Shown here: in pieces, positions 1 through 8,810 of the stretch
How positions within the stretch are numbered: the stretch's first letter is position 1
Layout of the letters: the number at the start of each line of letters is the position of its first letter
Program-made: the position numbers and the translations under genes
DNA from: Pseudohalocynthiibacter aestuariivivens
GTDB lineage: Bacteria; Pseudomonadota; Alphaproteobacteria; Rhodobacterales; Rhodobacteraceae
NCBI RefSeq assembly: GCF_011040495.1
Contig: NZ_CP049037.1
Coordinates: forward strand, 806,001 to 870,000
Length of the DNA: 64,000 nt
Reading direction: 5' to 3'
Notes under the pieces: generated by a model
Database searches by the model: none
The model's input: the letters and a program-made list of their open reading frames with translations, nothing else
What the model was told of the DNA's origin: nothing

Positions 1-530
1 GCGAGAAACTGACGCTGCGCATTTCGGTTGATCACTGGTCGCAGGATCTGCACGACAAGGAACGCGGCAGCGGCGCATTTGCCCGCACGCTGGAGGGCAT
101 GAACTGGCTGAAACAGATCGGGGGTCGCATGGCCGTCGCCGGGCGCACTGTCTGGGGGGAAACCGAAACTGCATCTCGCGCGGGATATGCGGCATTATAT
201 GCTGAACATGGGTTTGAAATCGACGCCAACGATCCCGGAATGACTGTCCTGTTCCCTGAAATGGACGAAGCGGTTGAGGTTCCCGAAATCACCACGAAAT
301 GTTGGGACATTCTGGGTAAATCGCCCGACACCGTGATGTGTTCATCCTCACGTATGGTGGTGAAACGTCGCGGTGCGGATCGCCCTGCGGTGCTCGCCTG
401 TACGCTTTTGCCGTATGAGCCCGAGTTTGAATTAGGTAACACCTTGGCCGAAGCGGAGCGTGACGTATCCCTCAACCATCCGCACTGCGCAAAATTCTGC
501 GTGTTGGGCGGGGCCAGTTGTTCGACATAG
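1..530 (+). CDS. Radical SAM protein, C-terminal part (5' end outside window)
   Basis: The reading frame is open from base 3 with no start, so the gene begins before the window. The visible ~175 residues include LTLRISVDH and WGETE segments and a Cys-rich end: VMCSSSRM, VLACTLLPY and HPHCAKFCVLGGASCS. This matches, from memory, the C-terminal half of Rhodobacteraceae radical SAM proteins, where such cysteines hold an auxiliary Fe-S cluster. The CxxxC SAM-cluster motif would lie upstream and is not seen. The substrate is unknown. The next gene starts about 50 bp downstream on the same strand. Confidence 0.6.
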   Translation, partial: EKLTLRISVDHWSQDLHDKERGSGAFARTLEGMNWLKQIGGRMAVAGRTVWGETETASRAGYAALYAEHGFEIDANDPGMTVLFPEMDEAVEVPEITTKCWDILGKSPDTVMCSSSRMVVKRRGADRPAVLACTLLPYEPEFELGNTLAEAERDVSLNHPHCAKFCVLGGASCST

Positions 531-581
531 CGCCACCCCGGCACCAACTGACCTACAGCGCGGCGGCGCCGTGCCGCTATA

Positions 582-1334
582 ATGGCTCACAGCCTGAACC
601 AAACACAGTCCGCAGGGCTGGATGAGGCGAACCCGCAGGCCTATATATTGCCTATGTTAAAGTTTACGCCCATCCTGCTCGCAGTGGCCTATGCGTTCGT
701 TATGTACCGTTTCTCGGTCTGGCGTACGACGCAAGAGTTAAACCGCCTCTCATCCGAGTTAGCAGACCCGATCCTGAAACACATGACGGATCGGCTTGCC
801 GCGGCGCTCGATCTGCCGCGCATCCGCGTGCATATCTACGAGATCGACCCGGTCAACGGCCTCGCCGCACCAGATGGGCGCATCTTCATCACTCGGGGGT
901 TTTACCGAAAATTCCAGTCGGGCGAGGTCAACGCGGATGAGTTGGCATCGGTGATCGCCCATGAATTGGGCCATGTGGCGTTGGGGCATTCACGCCGCCG
1001 GATGATCGATTTCTCTGGCCAGAACGCCCTGCGCACCGCGCTGGCGATGGTGTTGGGCCGATTCATCCCCTTCATCGGCCCGTGGATCGCCGGCGCGCTA
1101 ACGTCCTTGTTGGCGGCCAGACTATCGCGCAGCGACGAATACGAGGCGGATGAATACGCCGCCGCCCTACTGACCAAGGCCGGGATTGGGACAGAGCCGC
1201 AGAAGTCACTCTTTCGCAAACTTGAAAAGCTGACACAGGCCCGCGCCGGGGCTGCGCCCGCATGGCTGATGAGCCACCCCAAGACCGAAGAACGCATCGG
1301 TGCCATCGAGAAACTGGAGGCGAAATGGGGATGA
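582..1334 (+). CDS. M48 family zinc metalloprotease, membrane-anchored
   Basis: A 250-residue protein with an N-terminal hydrophobic segment (about residues 25-42) and the zinc motif HELGH at 127-131 inside VIAHELGHVALGH. The downstream SRSDEYEADEYAA supplies the third ligand Glu. This is the HtpX/Ste24-like M48 catalytic core, probably facing the cytoplasm or periplasm from a membrane anchor. A TATAAT box overlaps the first ATG, and family members often begin at the MLKFTP methionine (residue 25, base 654), so the true start may be there. The stop overlaps the next start (ATGA), implying translational coupling to the VOC gene. Confidence 0.8.
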   Translation: MAHSLNQTQSAGLDEANPQAYILPMLKFTPILLAVAYAFVMYRFSVWRTTQELNRLSSELADPILKHMTDRLAAALDLPRIRVHIYEIDPVNGLAAPDGRIFITRGFYRKFQSGEVNADELASVIAHELGHVALGHSRRRMIDFSGQNALRTALAMVLGRFIPFIGPWIAGALTSLLAARLSRSDEYEADEYAAALLTKAGIGTEPQKSLFRKLEKLTQARAGAAPAWLMSHPKTEERIGAIEKLEAKWG

Positions 1335-1732
1335 AGCCGCCACAGGTCAGCGCGCTCGACCATCTCGTGTTGACCGTTCGCGATATTCACGCAGCGGCAG
1401 CGTTTTACACCCAAATCCTCGGCATGCGACACGAGGCATTTACCGGGGCAGATGGTAGCACACGCACGGCGCTCTATTTTGGGGCGCAAAAGATCAATCT
1501 GCACAGTGCGGCGGCCCCTTTTTCCCCACATGCAGCAACACCCCTGCCCGGCAGCGCCGATCTGTGTTTTCTGACCGAAACACCACTGGACGCATGGCAG
1601 GCCCACCTGTCGACACATGGTATTCAGATCGAAGCCGGGCCAGTGCCGCGTTCTGGTGCAACGGTGCCGATCATCTCGCTCTACATTCGCGACCCGGATG
1701 AAAACCTGATCGAAATTGCATTGCCCGCGTAG
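1331..1732 (+). CDS. VOC family (glyoxalase/bleomycin-resistance fold) protein
   Basis: About 133 residues forming a single vicinal-oxygen-chelate module: ALDHLVLTVRDIHAAAAFY at the start and YIRDPDENLIEIA at the end. The first His and the last Glu are the usual metal ligands; a second domain or dimer would complete the site. The substrate cannot be inferred. ATG 1331 overlaps the protease stop as ATGA; an in-frame ATG at 1325 is also possible because a GGAGG lies at 1316-1320. It ends facing the PIN-domain gene. Confidence 0.75.
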   Translation: MKPPQVSALDHLVLTVRDIHAAAAFYTQILGMRHEAFTGADGSTRTALYFGAQKINLHSAAAPFSPHAATPLPGSADLCFLTETPLDAWQAHLSTHGIQIEAGPVPRSGATVPIISLYIRDPDENLIEIALPA

Positions 1733-1740
1733 GCTGAGCT

Positions 1741-2292
1741 TCACCCCGGCACGCCGCCCACTGCCTTGGCCAACCGCGGCAATCGCGCCTTTTTCAACAG
1801 CGCGCGCATCTCCCAGGCCTTACCGCTCAGACGGTTCGCCTCTGCCAGAACTTCCTTCGCCACACCCGTGACCACCTCTGGCTGCGCTTGCCAGATACCA
1901 TGCAGGAACGCGTCTGGATCGCTGCGCGTCAGACCCTCTTCGGCCAGTACATTGCGCGGAAAATCCTTGGCGTTCAGCGTTACGATCATGTCTGCCGACC
2001 CTGCGATTGCAGCGGCCAGAACGTGAATATCTGCCGGATCGGGCAGCCACAGCCGCCCCTCCAGAGATGGCGAAGCAATCACTTCGGCATCTGGCCACGC
2101 AACACGCAACAGCGCCGCCTCGGCCCCCGCCTGAGCGACACCCTCTGGCCCCAGCTTGACCGACGCACGCTGCCATTCTTCGATAATTCGGGCCGACCAT
2201 AACGGCGTGAACGCGCCCTGCCGGGCGACCCCTAGCAACATTTGTCGCATCACCGTTGGATAAATCACGCAAGTGTCCAGCAACACCTTCAT
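1741..2292 (-). CDS. PIN domain protein (VapC-like fold, no antitoxin seen)
   Basis: A 183-residue protein starting MKVLLDTCVIYPT, with the first PIN-domain acidic residue in LLDTC and later ones in PDPADIHVLAAAIAGSAD and TLNAKDF. PIN proteins are Mg-dependent RNases. Its ATG overlaps the stop of the upstream methyltransferase gene (ATGA), so the two are co-translated. No small antitoxin-like frame lies beside it, so a classical toxin-antitoxin module is not supported; a role in RNA processing linked to the rRNA methyltransferase is an inference. A longer in-frame opening to 2466 lies inside the neighbour and looks spurious. Confidence 0.75.
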   Translation of the reverse strand: MKVLLDTCVIYPTVMRQMLLGVARQGAFTPLWSARIIEEWQRASVKLGPEGVAQAGAEAALLRVAWPDAEVIASPSLEGRLWLPDPADIHVLAAAIAGSADMIVTLNAKDFPRNVLAEEGLTRSDPDAFLHGIWQAQPEVVTGVAKEVLAEANRLSGKAWEMRALLKKARLPRLAKAVGGVPG

Positions 2293-3485
2293 AGGCGAAA
2301 GAACAACGCCTTGAGATACCCGCTTTCGGCCAACATAGGGTGCATTGGATGATCCGGTCCCGCTTGGCCAGTGTGAATCAATTGCGCCTGCCCTCCTGCG
2401 CGTCCGATTCCGCGCAGACACGCGGCACGGAAAGCCGTCAAATCGACGGCATGACTGCATGAGCATAGCCCCAGATACCCACCCGGCGCGACCAATGGCA
2501 CCGCCAGACGCGCCACACGCTCATAGGCGCGCAGCCCGGCCTCCAACGCCTTTTTTGACGGGGCAAAGGCTGGCGGGTCGCAGATTACCATGTCAAATGT
2601 CACCCCCTCGTCGGCCAAGGACGTCAGTACCGCAAAAGCATCGCCTTTGCGCGTCTCGAAACGGGATTCGGCCCCCATCGACGCCGCCCCACCCTTGGCC
2701 AGCATGAGCGCGGGCTCTGACCCGTCGACAGCCAAAGCAGAAGCCGCGCCATGCGCCAACGCGGCCAGACCAAAACCACCAACATGCGAAAACACGTCCA
2801 GAACCCGCGCACCCTGCGCCAGCGACGCCGCAAATGCGTGATTGGGGCGCTGATCATAAAATAGTCCGGTCTTCTGCCCGCCGGTCAAGTCGGCCATATA
2901 GGTCGCGCCATTCATCGGCACTGGCACCGGTGCGTCAGGGGCGGCACCGATCAGAACAGCGCCAACGTCATCCAGCCCCTCTAACCCGCGTGCACGACCG
3001 CCTGCATTTTTCAGCACATGCGCGCAGCCGGTCACTTCGGACAGAACATCAGCCAGATCGGTCAATTGCGCCTCGGCCCATGCGGCATTGGGCTGGATCA
3101 CGCAGGTGTCTCCAAAACGGTCGATGACGACACCCGGCATTCCATCCCCTTCGGCATGGATTAAACGGTAGTATGGCGCATCATAGAGCCGTGCACGCAT
3201 TTCCAGCGCGCGGGTCAGCCGAACCCGCAGCCAATCGCGGTCGACGACTGCGGACGGGTCACGGTCCAATACCCGCGCCATGATGCGCGACGCAGGGTTA
3301 ACCGCCACCACCGCCAGCGCCCGACGGTTCGCATCCTCCAAAACGGCGATGCTGCCCGGAGCCAACGCCTTGGTGCGCCGGTCGGTGACCAGTTCGTTGT
3401 CATAAACCCAAGGAAAGCCGCGCAGGATGCCGCGCGGCGAGGTTTTGGGTTTCAGGCGGATCACAGGCAAAGGGGACGGCATCAT
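2289..3485 (-). CDS. RlmI-type class I SAM-dependent rRNA methyltransferase
   Basis: 398 residues: an N-terminal PUA-like part (LKPKTSPRGILRGFPWVYDN), then an EEHEE-like middle region and a Rossmann methyltransferase domain with the SAM motif VLDVFSHVGGFGLAAL and the catalytic-loop motif ICDPPAFAPSKKAL. The order and length fit the RlmI/RlmK family, which makes m5C in 23S rRNA. Either of the first two Met codons could start it. It is translationally coupled to the downstream PIN gene. Confidence 0.85.
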   Translation of the reverse strand: MMPSPLPVIRLKPKTSPRGILRGFPWVYDNELVTDRRTKALAPGSIAVLEDANRRALAVVAVNPASRIMARVLDRDPSAVVDRDWLRVRLTRALEMRARLYDAPYYRLIHAEGDGMPGVVIDRFGDTCVIQPNAAWAEAQLTDLADVLSEVTGCAHVLKNAGGRARGLEGLDDVGAVLIGAAPDAPVPVPMNGATYMADLTGGQKTGLFYDQRPNHAFAASLAQGARVLDVFSHVGGFGLAALAHGAASALAVDGSEPALMLAKGGAASMGAESRFETRKGDAFAVLTSLADEGVTFDMVICDPPAFAPSKKALEAGLRAYERVARLAVPLVAPGGYLGLCSCSHAVDLTAFRAACLRGIGRAGGQAQLIHTGQAGPDHPMHPMLAESGYLKALFFRL

Positions 3486-3531
3486 GCCGTCCCCATACGC
3501 ATTTTTCAGGTGGGCTGAAAGGCCAGAGTGA

Positions 3532-4173
3532 TCAGCTGCCGGATTTGTTGAACAGACGCATCATCCCAAGGTCGGCGCTCTTGTAGCTGCCCGGCTGGGT
3601 GATCTCGGCCCGGATCACCTCTGCCAGATGGTTGGTGATACGTACCTTCTGCGTTTCACCGCGTCCCTCGGCCGCAATCGCCTGCTTGCCGCCATAGGCT
3701 TTGAGGTCAGCACGGATCAGTCGCGGTTCCGTCAATGGATTACCTGTGGCCGGGTCCCGCAGTGTCACTGTAAACTCCAGATCATGTACGCCACCGGTGG
3801 TATAGCGCGCCTTTTGGGTCAGTGCGTGAAAGCGTGTCACCTCTACATACAGTTCGACCGGTACACCGTTGTTGAGGCCGGTCACACCCTTGACCATGGC
3901 ATCCTGCACAATTCTCTGCACCTGCACATGGCGATCCCCGCGCGGGTCCTCGCGCCAGACGATGTCACCGCCGGGATAGAACCGGTTGGCTTCCGAAACC
4001 TTTAGCGCCCGAGGCACGCTAACAGTGACCGTTTGTACACTGACTGCTACAGGCGCGATTTGCTCTGGTGTCTCCAGTGGTGCGTTCCGTGACGCAAATT
4101 CTGGTTCAGAAGAGGCGCAGGCGGAAACCGCGAGGCCCATCAGCATTGCTGCCACTATCTTGATCATTTTCAT
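3532..4173 (-). CDS. Putative lipoprotein of unknown function
   Basis: A 213-residue protein beginning MKMIKIVAAMLMGLAVSACASS, a signal peptide with lipobox VSAC, so lipidation at Cys18 and membrane anchoring are expected. I chose the ATG at 4173 because GGAGG precedes it by six bases; the in-frame Met at 4179 is too close to the GGAGG and the opening to 4248 has no support. The rest contains a conserved-looking core (FYPGGDIVWREDPRGDRH, GVPVELYVEVTRFHALT) resembling a Rhodobacteraceae family of unknown function. No enzymatic motif is seen. Confidence 0.7.
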   Translation of the reverse strand: MKMIKIVAAMLMGLAVSACASSEPEFASRNAPLETPEQIAPVAVSVQTVTVSVPRALKVSEANRFYPGGDIVWREDPRGDRHVQVQRIVQDAMVKGVTGLNNGVPVELYVEVTRFHALTQKARYTTGGVHDLEFTVTLRDPATGNPLTEPRLIRADLKAYGGKQAIAAEGRGETQKVRITNHLAEVIRAEITQPGSYKSADLGMMRLFNKSGS

Positions 4174-4482
4174 TTCCATCCTCCAAAGGCAGTTTGCCTG
4201 AATTTCTGCCAAGGAGAATGCATGCGAATTGGGGCCTGTTTTGGGCATATCCAGCGCAATCTGGTGATGGTTGTAGGGCAGTTTCGGACGCTGAGCCGCA
4301 CGCAGCCTAGCGGATCAGCCCGCCATAGCCTGCACAAAACAGTTTGAAACCGCCTATTTTTGAAACTTGCGGTATCAATTACACAACACGAAATGTGGCC
4401 TAAATGTGATGGGAACCGCACCGACGCTATGGCTCTGCGCCGAGCACCCTATCAGGGCCGATAGCTGGCCGTGTGGTTGATG
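4174..4482. other. Intergenic stretch of about 310 bp
   Basis: No convincing gene. It lies between the small gene at 4483 and the lipoprotein, both on the minus strand. It should carry the lipoprotein promoter. The only structure noticed is a direct repeat TTTGAAAC at 4343-4350 and 4359-4366, on an AT-richer background than the flanks. I cannot assign a clear sigma70 promoter. Confidence 0.3.
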
Positions 4483-4752
4483 TTAGTCTCTAGGTCGCGA
4501 CTTCCATCCGCCTCGACGACGCGGTTGCGCCGCACTTTGCTGCCCGCCGCGTAACACTTCTGTCATCGGGTGGTCCGGGTTATCCGCTCCGTACCGGTCC
4601 AACATCACCGCAATCGCGGCTTGTGTATCCTGCCCTTGTGGCAGCGACAGCGCCCAGTCAAGAAAGATCGATCTGCATTCTTCGGCCACGATGCCGTCGA
4701 TCCGGTAGGATTCCCGGATCAGCCTTTTATGATCGAGCGGATCACGTTCCAT
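4483..4752 (-). CDS. Small conserved protein downstream of glnE
   Basis: 89 residues, MERDPLDHKRLIRESY...ECRSIFLDWALSLP, ending in a basic Arg-rich tail. It has no recognised catalytic motif and is probably cytoplasmic. It begins seven bases after the glnE stop, with its likely Shine-Dalgarno (AAGGAG) inside the end of glnE, so it is in one operon. I recall similar small proteins next to glnE in Rhodobacteraceae; its role is unknown. Confidence 0.6.
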   Translation of the reverse strand: MERDPLDHKRLIRESYRIDGIVAEECRSIFLDWALSLPQGQDTQAAIAVMLDRYGADNPDHPMTEVLRGGQQSAAQPRRRGGWKSRPRD

Positions 4753-4758
4753 CCTGCA

Positions 4759-7557
4759 TTACTCCTTCGGTGCGGCCAACAACGCGCTATCAATCACCCG
4801 TCCGGCCTGTTCTGTCACGTGTTCCAGCCCCGCCAGCAATGCAGCAGTGTCAGGCTGACCCGTTTCACGCAGCACGAACTGCCCGGCCCCCGCCCCCAGA
4901 GCATCCGGGTTCAGAGGTTTGTCGCCCAGCAATCGTGCCGCCTGTAGCAGACTAGACCAAAGCGCATAAGCATCCGTCAGCGCCTTCTCGTCTGCGTCAC
5001 TGAGCCAGCCGATTGCGACACCGGCGTTCAGCCCGGCCTGCGTCCCGCGATCCGGACTGCCCTCCATCAATGCTCCCGCCTGCGCGATCAGTTCGATCTC
5101 TTGTATCCGTCCCGGCCCGAACTTTGCATCTAATGGGCCTCCCGGTGCCTTGGCCGCGCGGATACGTGCGCGCATCTCGGACACTTCCTTCAACACCTTT
5201 CCACGGTCGCGTGGCCGCGCCAGCAGCTCACGACGGAACGTTTCCACATCATTCCCGAGCGCCTCGTCTCCAGTCACAACCCGTGCCCGCGTCAATGCCA
5301 GATGTTCCCACACCCACGCCTCGTCAGATTGGTAATCGCGGAAGGATTTCCACGCCGTTGCGACAGGTCCCTGATTGCCTGACGGGCGCAGGCGCATATC
5401 CACCTCATATAACCGCCCCTGCGCCATTGGTGCCGTAAGCGCAGTGATCATCGCTTGCGTCAGGCGCGCATAGTAGGGACGGGTCGCCAGTGGGCGCACA
5501 CCGTCCGATCCCTCTGCCCCGTCAGCGTCATAGATCACGATCAGATCCAGATCCGACCCGGCGTTAAGCCATCCAGCACCCAGCGACCCCATTCCAAGGA
5601 CAACCGCGCCGCGCCCCGGCGGATCACCGTGCTTGGCCGCGAATTGCCGGACGACCTCGGGCCACAATACTGTCAGGATTGCATCGGCCAGATCGGCGTA
5701 TTGCGTGCCTGCCTCTGCACCGGAAATCAGCCCGCGCAAATGATGCACCCCAACGCGGAAATGCCATTCTCGTCGCCAGCGCCGGGCCGCATCCAGACGC
5801 GCCTCGTAGTCGCTCTCTGCCTCTAGGGTCGCCCTCAGCCCCTCCAGCAAGACGTCGCGTCCCGGCCATGCCGCAAAGAAATCGCCGACAATCACCGCAT
5901 CAAACACCGCCGCGTTGCGCGACAGATATGTGGCTAATGTCGGCGCTGTCCCGACGATATCGATCAACAGGTCAATCAGTTGAGGGTTGGCCTCGAACAG
6001 CGAAAACACCTGAACGCCGGCCGGCAACCCCGACAGAAACCCGTCAAACGCCAACAAGGCTTCGGACGGGTGTGACGTTTCGGCCAAGCGCGACAGGATA
6101 TCCGGGCGCAGTCGGCGAAAAATCTCGCCCGCGCGGGCCGAACGCAGGGCCGGATAGCTGGGCCAGCGCGCAATGACTTCTTGCGACAACGCCGCCACCT
6201 CATCGGATACGGGTGTACGGGGTGCCGCATCCGCACCGGGATCAAAGAAATGTTCGATCATCTCGTGCACAGCGGCCAGTCGCGTGTCCAGTTCGGCGCG
6301 TAGCTCGTCCGCCTCGCGCCCCATGAAGGCAGCCAAACGATCCCACTCCTCGGGTGCCTTGGGCAGATCATGGGTTTGCGCATCGCGCAACATCTGAAGC
6401 CGGTGCTCGACTTCGCGGTGAAACCGATAGTGATTGGTCAGCGCCTCAGCCGCGTCTTGTGGCACCCAGCCCTTTGCCGCCAACCGCGCCAGTCCTTCGA
6501 CCGTACCGCGCACCCGCAGATCGGGATCGCGCCCCCCGGCGATGATCTGGCGTGTCTGGGTGAAAAACTCGATCTCGCGGATACCACCGCGCCCCAGCTT
6601 CATGTTGTGCCCATCCAGATCAATCGCACCGCCCAGACCCTTGTGGGCACGGATGCGAAGACGCATGTTATGCGCGTCCTCAATGGCGGCGAAATCCAGA
6701 TGCCTGCGCCAGACGAACGGCGTTAGCGCCTCCAGAAACCGCTCGCCCGCGGCCAGATCGCCTGCCGAGGCACGCGCCTTGATATAGGCCGCGCGCTCCC
6801 ATGTCCGTCCGAGGCTTTCGTAGTAGGATTCTGCCGTGGCCATGGCCATGCAGACAGGCGTGACAGAGGGATCGGGGCGCAGACGCAAATCGGTACGAAA
6901 CACATAGCCGTCGCCAGTCCGATCGCTCAGCAGTGCGGTCATGCGCCGCGTCGCCCTGACAAAGGACGCACGGGCCTCGTGATAGTCATCGCACGCGAAC
7001 CGGGTTTCGTCGAACAGGCAGATCAGGTCGATGTCAGAACTGTAATTCAGTTCTCCCGCGCCCATTTTACCCATCGCCAGCGTGACCATGCCTCCAGCAC
7101 TGGCGATATCGTCCTCGCACGCGCCGGGCAGCTTGCCACGTTTGATTTCCACCCCGACCGTTTCGCGCATCGCGGCATCGCAGGCCAGATCGGCCAAAGT
7201 GGTCAACGCGCCGGTCACCTCTTCCAGCGTCCAGACGCCCGCCAGATCGGCCAGTCCTGCAATTAGCGCGATGCGGCGCTTGGCCTGCCGCAACAGCGCA
7301 GCCAGTGCGGCACCATTGGCACCGTCACGCAGGGCGTCAAAGACAGCATCGCGCGCGCCCTCCGGGTTGTCCAATGCGTCGGACAGCCAATCCGCTTCCT
7401 GCTGCATGAGGCTCCGCAGATAGGGGCTGCATCCTGCGGCCCCCTCGACCAACGCAGCCAGATCACCACTTAACCGAGGCAACAGTGCGCGCGCCTCTGC
7501 GCCGTGCTCGGGCTCAAAGCGATGTGGCAATCGTGTAATGCGGCTGACAAAATCCAT
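4759..7557 (-). CDS. glnE: Bifunctional glutamine synthetase adenylyltransferase/adenylyl-removing enzyme
   Basis: 932 residues, close to the usual ~945. GlnE adenylylates or deadenylylates glutamine synthetase in response to PII and glutamine. Two nucleotidyltransferase motifs are visible: MGAGELNYSSDIDLI (residues ~165-179, removase half) and NAGSDLDLIVIYDAD (around residue 665, transferase half), each followed by helical regions such as GRGGIREIEF and GPGRIQEIEL. The ATG at 7557 (MDFVSRITRL) gives the normal length; an in-frame opening to 7968 reads into the divergent YbaK-like gene and is rejected. Confidence 0.95.
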   Translation of the reverse strand: MDFVSRITRLPHRFEPEHGAEARALLPRLSGDLAALVEGAAGCSPYLRSLMQQEADWLSDALDNPEGARDAVFDALRDGANGAALAALLRQAKRRIALIAGLADLAGVWTLEEVTGALTTLADLACDAAMRETVGVEIKRGKLPGACEDDIASAGGMVTLAMGKMGAGELNYSSDIDLICLFDETRFACDDYHEARASFVRATRRMTALLSDRTGDGYVFRTDLRLRPDPSVTPVCMAMATAESYYESLGRTWERAAYIKARASAGDLAAGERFLEALTPFVWRRHLDFAAIEDAHNMRLRIRAHKGLGGAIDLDGHNMKLGRGGIREIEFFTQTRQIIAGGRDPDLRVRGTVEGLARLAAKGWVPQDAAEALTNHYRFHREVEHRLQMLRDAQTHDLPKAPEEWDRLAAFMGREADELRAELDTRLAAVHEMIEHFFDPGADAAPRTPVSDEVAALSQEVIARWPSYPALRSARAGEIFRRLRPDILSRLAETSHPSEALLAFDGFLSGLPAGVQVFSLFEANPQLIDLLIDIVGTAPTLATYLSRNAAVFDAVIVGDFFAAWPGRDVLLEGLRATLEAESDYEARLDAARRWRREWHFRVGVHHLRGLISGAEAGTQYADLADAILTVLWPEVVRQFAAKHGDPPGRGAVVLGMGSLGAGWLNAGSDLDLIVIYDADGAEGSDGVRPLATRPYYARLTQAMITALTAPMAQGRLYEVDMRLRPSGNQGPVATAWKSFRDYQSDEAWVWEHLALTRARVVTGDEALGNDVETFRRELLARPRDRGKVLKEVSEMRARIRAAKAPGGPLDAKFGPGRIQEIELIAQAGALMEGSPDRGTQAGLNAGVAIGWLSDADEKALTDAYALWSSLLQAARLLGDKPLNPDALGAGAGQFVLRETGQPDTAALLAGLEHVTEQAGRVIDSALLAAPKE

Positions 7558-7635
7558 TTGTCCAGTGATACAACCCGCGCCGGTCTGGTCAATGCCGGGC
7601 ACGACACATAAACCGGCAACATAGGAGACCCGCAT

Positions 7636-8103
7636 ATGAGCAAAAGCCTCAAACGTGTGACCCGTGCCCTGACCGAGGCCGGTCTTGACTGTCTCATTCA
7701 GGAGATCGGGCACGCCACCACTGCTCAGATGGCTGCTGATCTGGTTGGCTGCGAGATCGACCAGATCGCCAAATCCATCATCTTTGCCGGATCGGACACC
7801 GGTACGGCCATCTTGTTCATCACCGCAGGCGGCGCACAGGTCGACCCCGTCTGCGCCAGCGCGTTGGCAGGCGAGCCGCTGGGCAAGGCCGACGCTGCGT
7901 TGATCCGTACGCAAACCGGATTTGCCATTGGCGGTGTATCTCCGGTCGGGCACCTGAACGCACCGCACGCGTATTTTGACCGCCGCCTGTTAGCGTTTGA
8001 CCAAATCTGGGCCGCAGCCGGTACGCCACGCCACGTATTCGGCGCGCCACCCGGTGAAGTGCTGCGCGTGTCAGGGGCAGAACTGGCGGACTTCACAGTT
8101 TAG
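7636..8103 (+). CDS. YbaK/EbsC-type aminoacyl-tRNA deacylase
   Basis: 155 residues matching the YbaK/ProX editing domain along its whole length: AKSIIFAG near residue 50 carries the catalytic-type Lys, and GFAIGGVSPVGH near 100 is the family signature. These proteins hydrolyse mischarged tRNAs such as Cys- or Ala-tRNA(Pro) in trans. It is a stand-alone domain, divergent from glnE across about 80 bp. Confidence 0.85.
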   Translation: MSKSLKRVTRALTEAGLDCLIQEIGHATTAQMAADLVGCEIDQIAKSIIFAGSDTGTAILFITAGGAQVDPVCASALAGEPLGKADAALIRTQTGFAIGGVSPVGHLNAPHAYFDRRLLAFDQIWAAAGTPRHVFGAPPGEVLRVSGAELADFTV

Positions 8104-8131
8104 TCGGCTCAAACCAGCGACCGCGGCCTCA

Positions 8132-8150
8132 AATGTAAAAAAGATTTACA
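8132..8150. promoter_or_regulatory. Inverted repeat ATGTAAA-N5-TTTACAT
   Basis: A perfect 7-bp inverted repeat with a 5-base centre in the gap between the YbaK-like gene and the DUF2852 gene, about 85 bp before the latter. It has the symmetry of a dimeric regulator site. No cognate regulator is suggested nearby. Confidence 0.3.
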
Positions 8151-8233
8151 TCAACCCTTGAACAACCAAGATCAGTTGCCATCTTCATTTATGTTAACCA
8201 CCTTCACATAGCCCTTCGAGAAAGGATACCCGA

Positions 8234-8662
8234 ATGACAACACTCGCCCCATCCGCCATGGCACCTAGGCATAACCGTCTGGTGATGTGGCTTTCACGCG
8301 CCGAAGACTGGTTGGACGCGCGCGGGCGCGGCGCATGGATTGCGGCCATGGTACTGGCCTTTATCGTCGTCTGGCCTGTTGGCCTCGCCCTTCTCTTCTA
8401 CATGATCTGGAGCAATAAAATGAATTGCAGTAAATCTGGCCATGCACGCCTCGGGCGCAGATCCGTGACCCACCGCAGCAGCGGCAACAGCGCATTTGAT
8501 GCCTACCGCGACGAAACGCTGCGCCGCTTGCAGGACGAACAGGAAAATTTCGAAGCTTTCCTCGACCGTCTGCGCCAGGCCAAGGACAAGTCCGAGTTCG
8601 ATCAGTTCATGGATGACCGCGCCCGCAAAGCCCGTGACGACATGGCACCCCAAGAAGCATAA
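8234..8662 (+). CDS. DUF2852 membrane protein
   Basis: 142 residues. A hydrophobic segment (about 35-58, WIAAMVLAFIVVWPVGLALL) with the DUF2852 pattern, then a soluble tail including FDAYRDETLRRLQDEQENF, a short predicted coiled-coil typical of the family. Function is unknown. GAAAGGA precedes the ATG. Followed by two consecutive hairpins before the next gene. Confidence 0.75.
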   Translation: MTTLAPSAMAPRHNRLVMWLSRAEDWLDARGRGAWIAAMVLAFIVVWPVGLALLFYMIWSNKMNCSKSGHARLGRRSVTHRSSGNSAFDAYRDETLRRLQDEQENFEAFLDRLRQAKDKSEFDQFMDDRARKARDDMAPQEA

Positions 8663-8680
8663 CCATTCCGTCTACAGTCT

Positions 8681-8741
8681 GGCCCGCCCCCGCGGCGGGC
8701 CTTGCTGGCGTACGCGCGATTGAAACGATCGCCGCGCGTAC
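8681..8741. terminator. Two consecutive stem-loops
   Basis: First stem GGCCCGCC (8681-8688) with GGCGGGCC (8694-8701), loop of five; second stem GTACGCGCG (8710-8718) with CGCGCGTAC (8733-8741), loop of 14. Both are perfect. They sit 19 bp after the DUF2852 stop and before the RDD gene. The first looks like a GC-rich terminator, though without a strong U run. The second is a candidate regulatory or second termination structure. Confidence 0.45.
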
Positions 8742-8810
8742 TATCTGATGCAGGCGCAACCCGACCGCATGCCTCCACAAACCTTCTGAATAGACCGGAC
8801 CAATCACGAT

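Noticed and set aside
577-582. TATAAT as a -10 box overlapping the M48 protease start
   Set aside because: No matching -35 was found at 16-18 bp, so it is only mentioned as a hint for a later start codon.
7558-7968. N-terminal extension of glnE
   Set aside because: It overlaps the oppositely transcribed YbaK-like gene, has no GlnE similarity, and the 7557 start gives the normal length.
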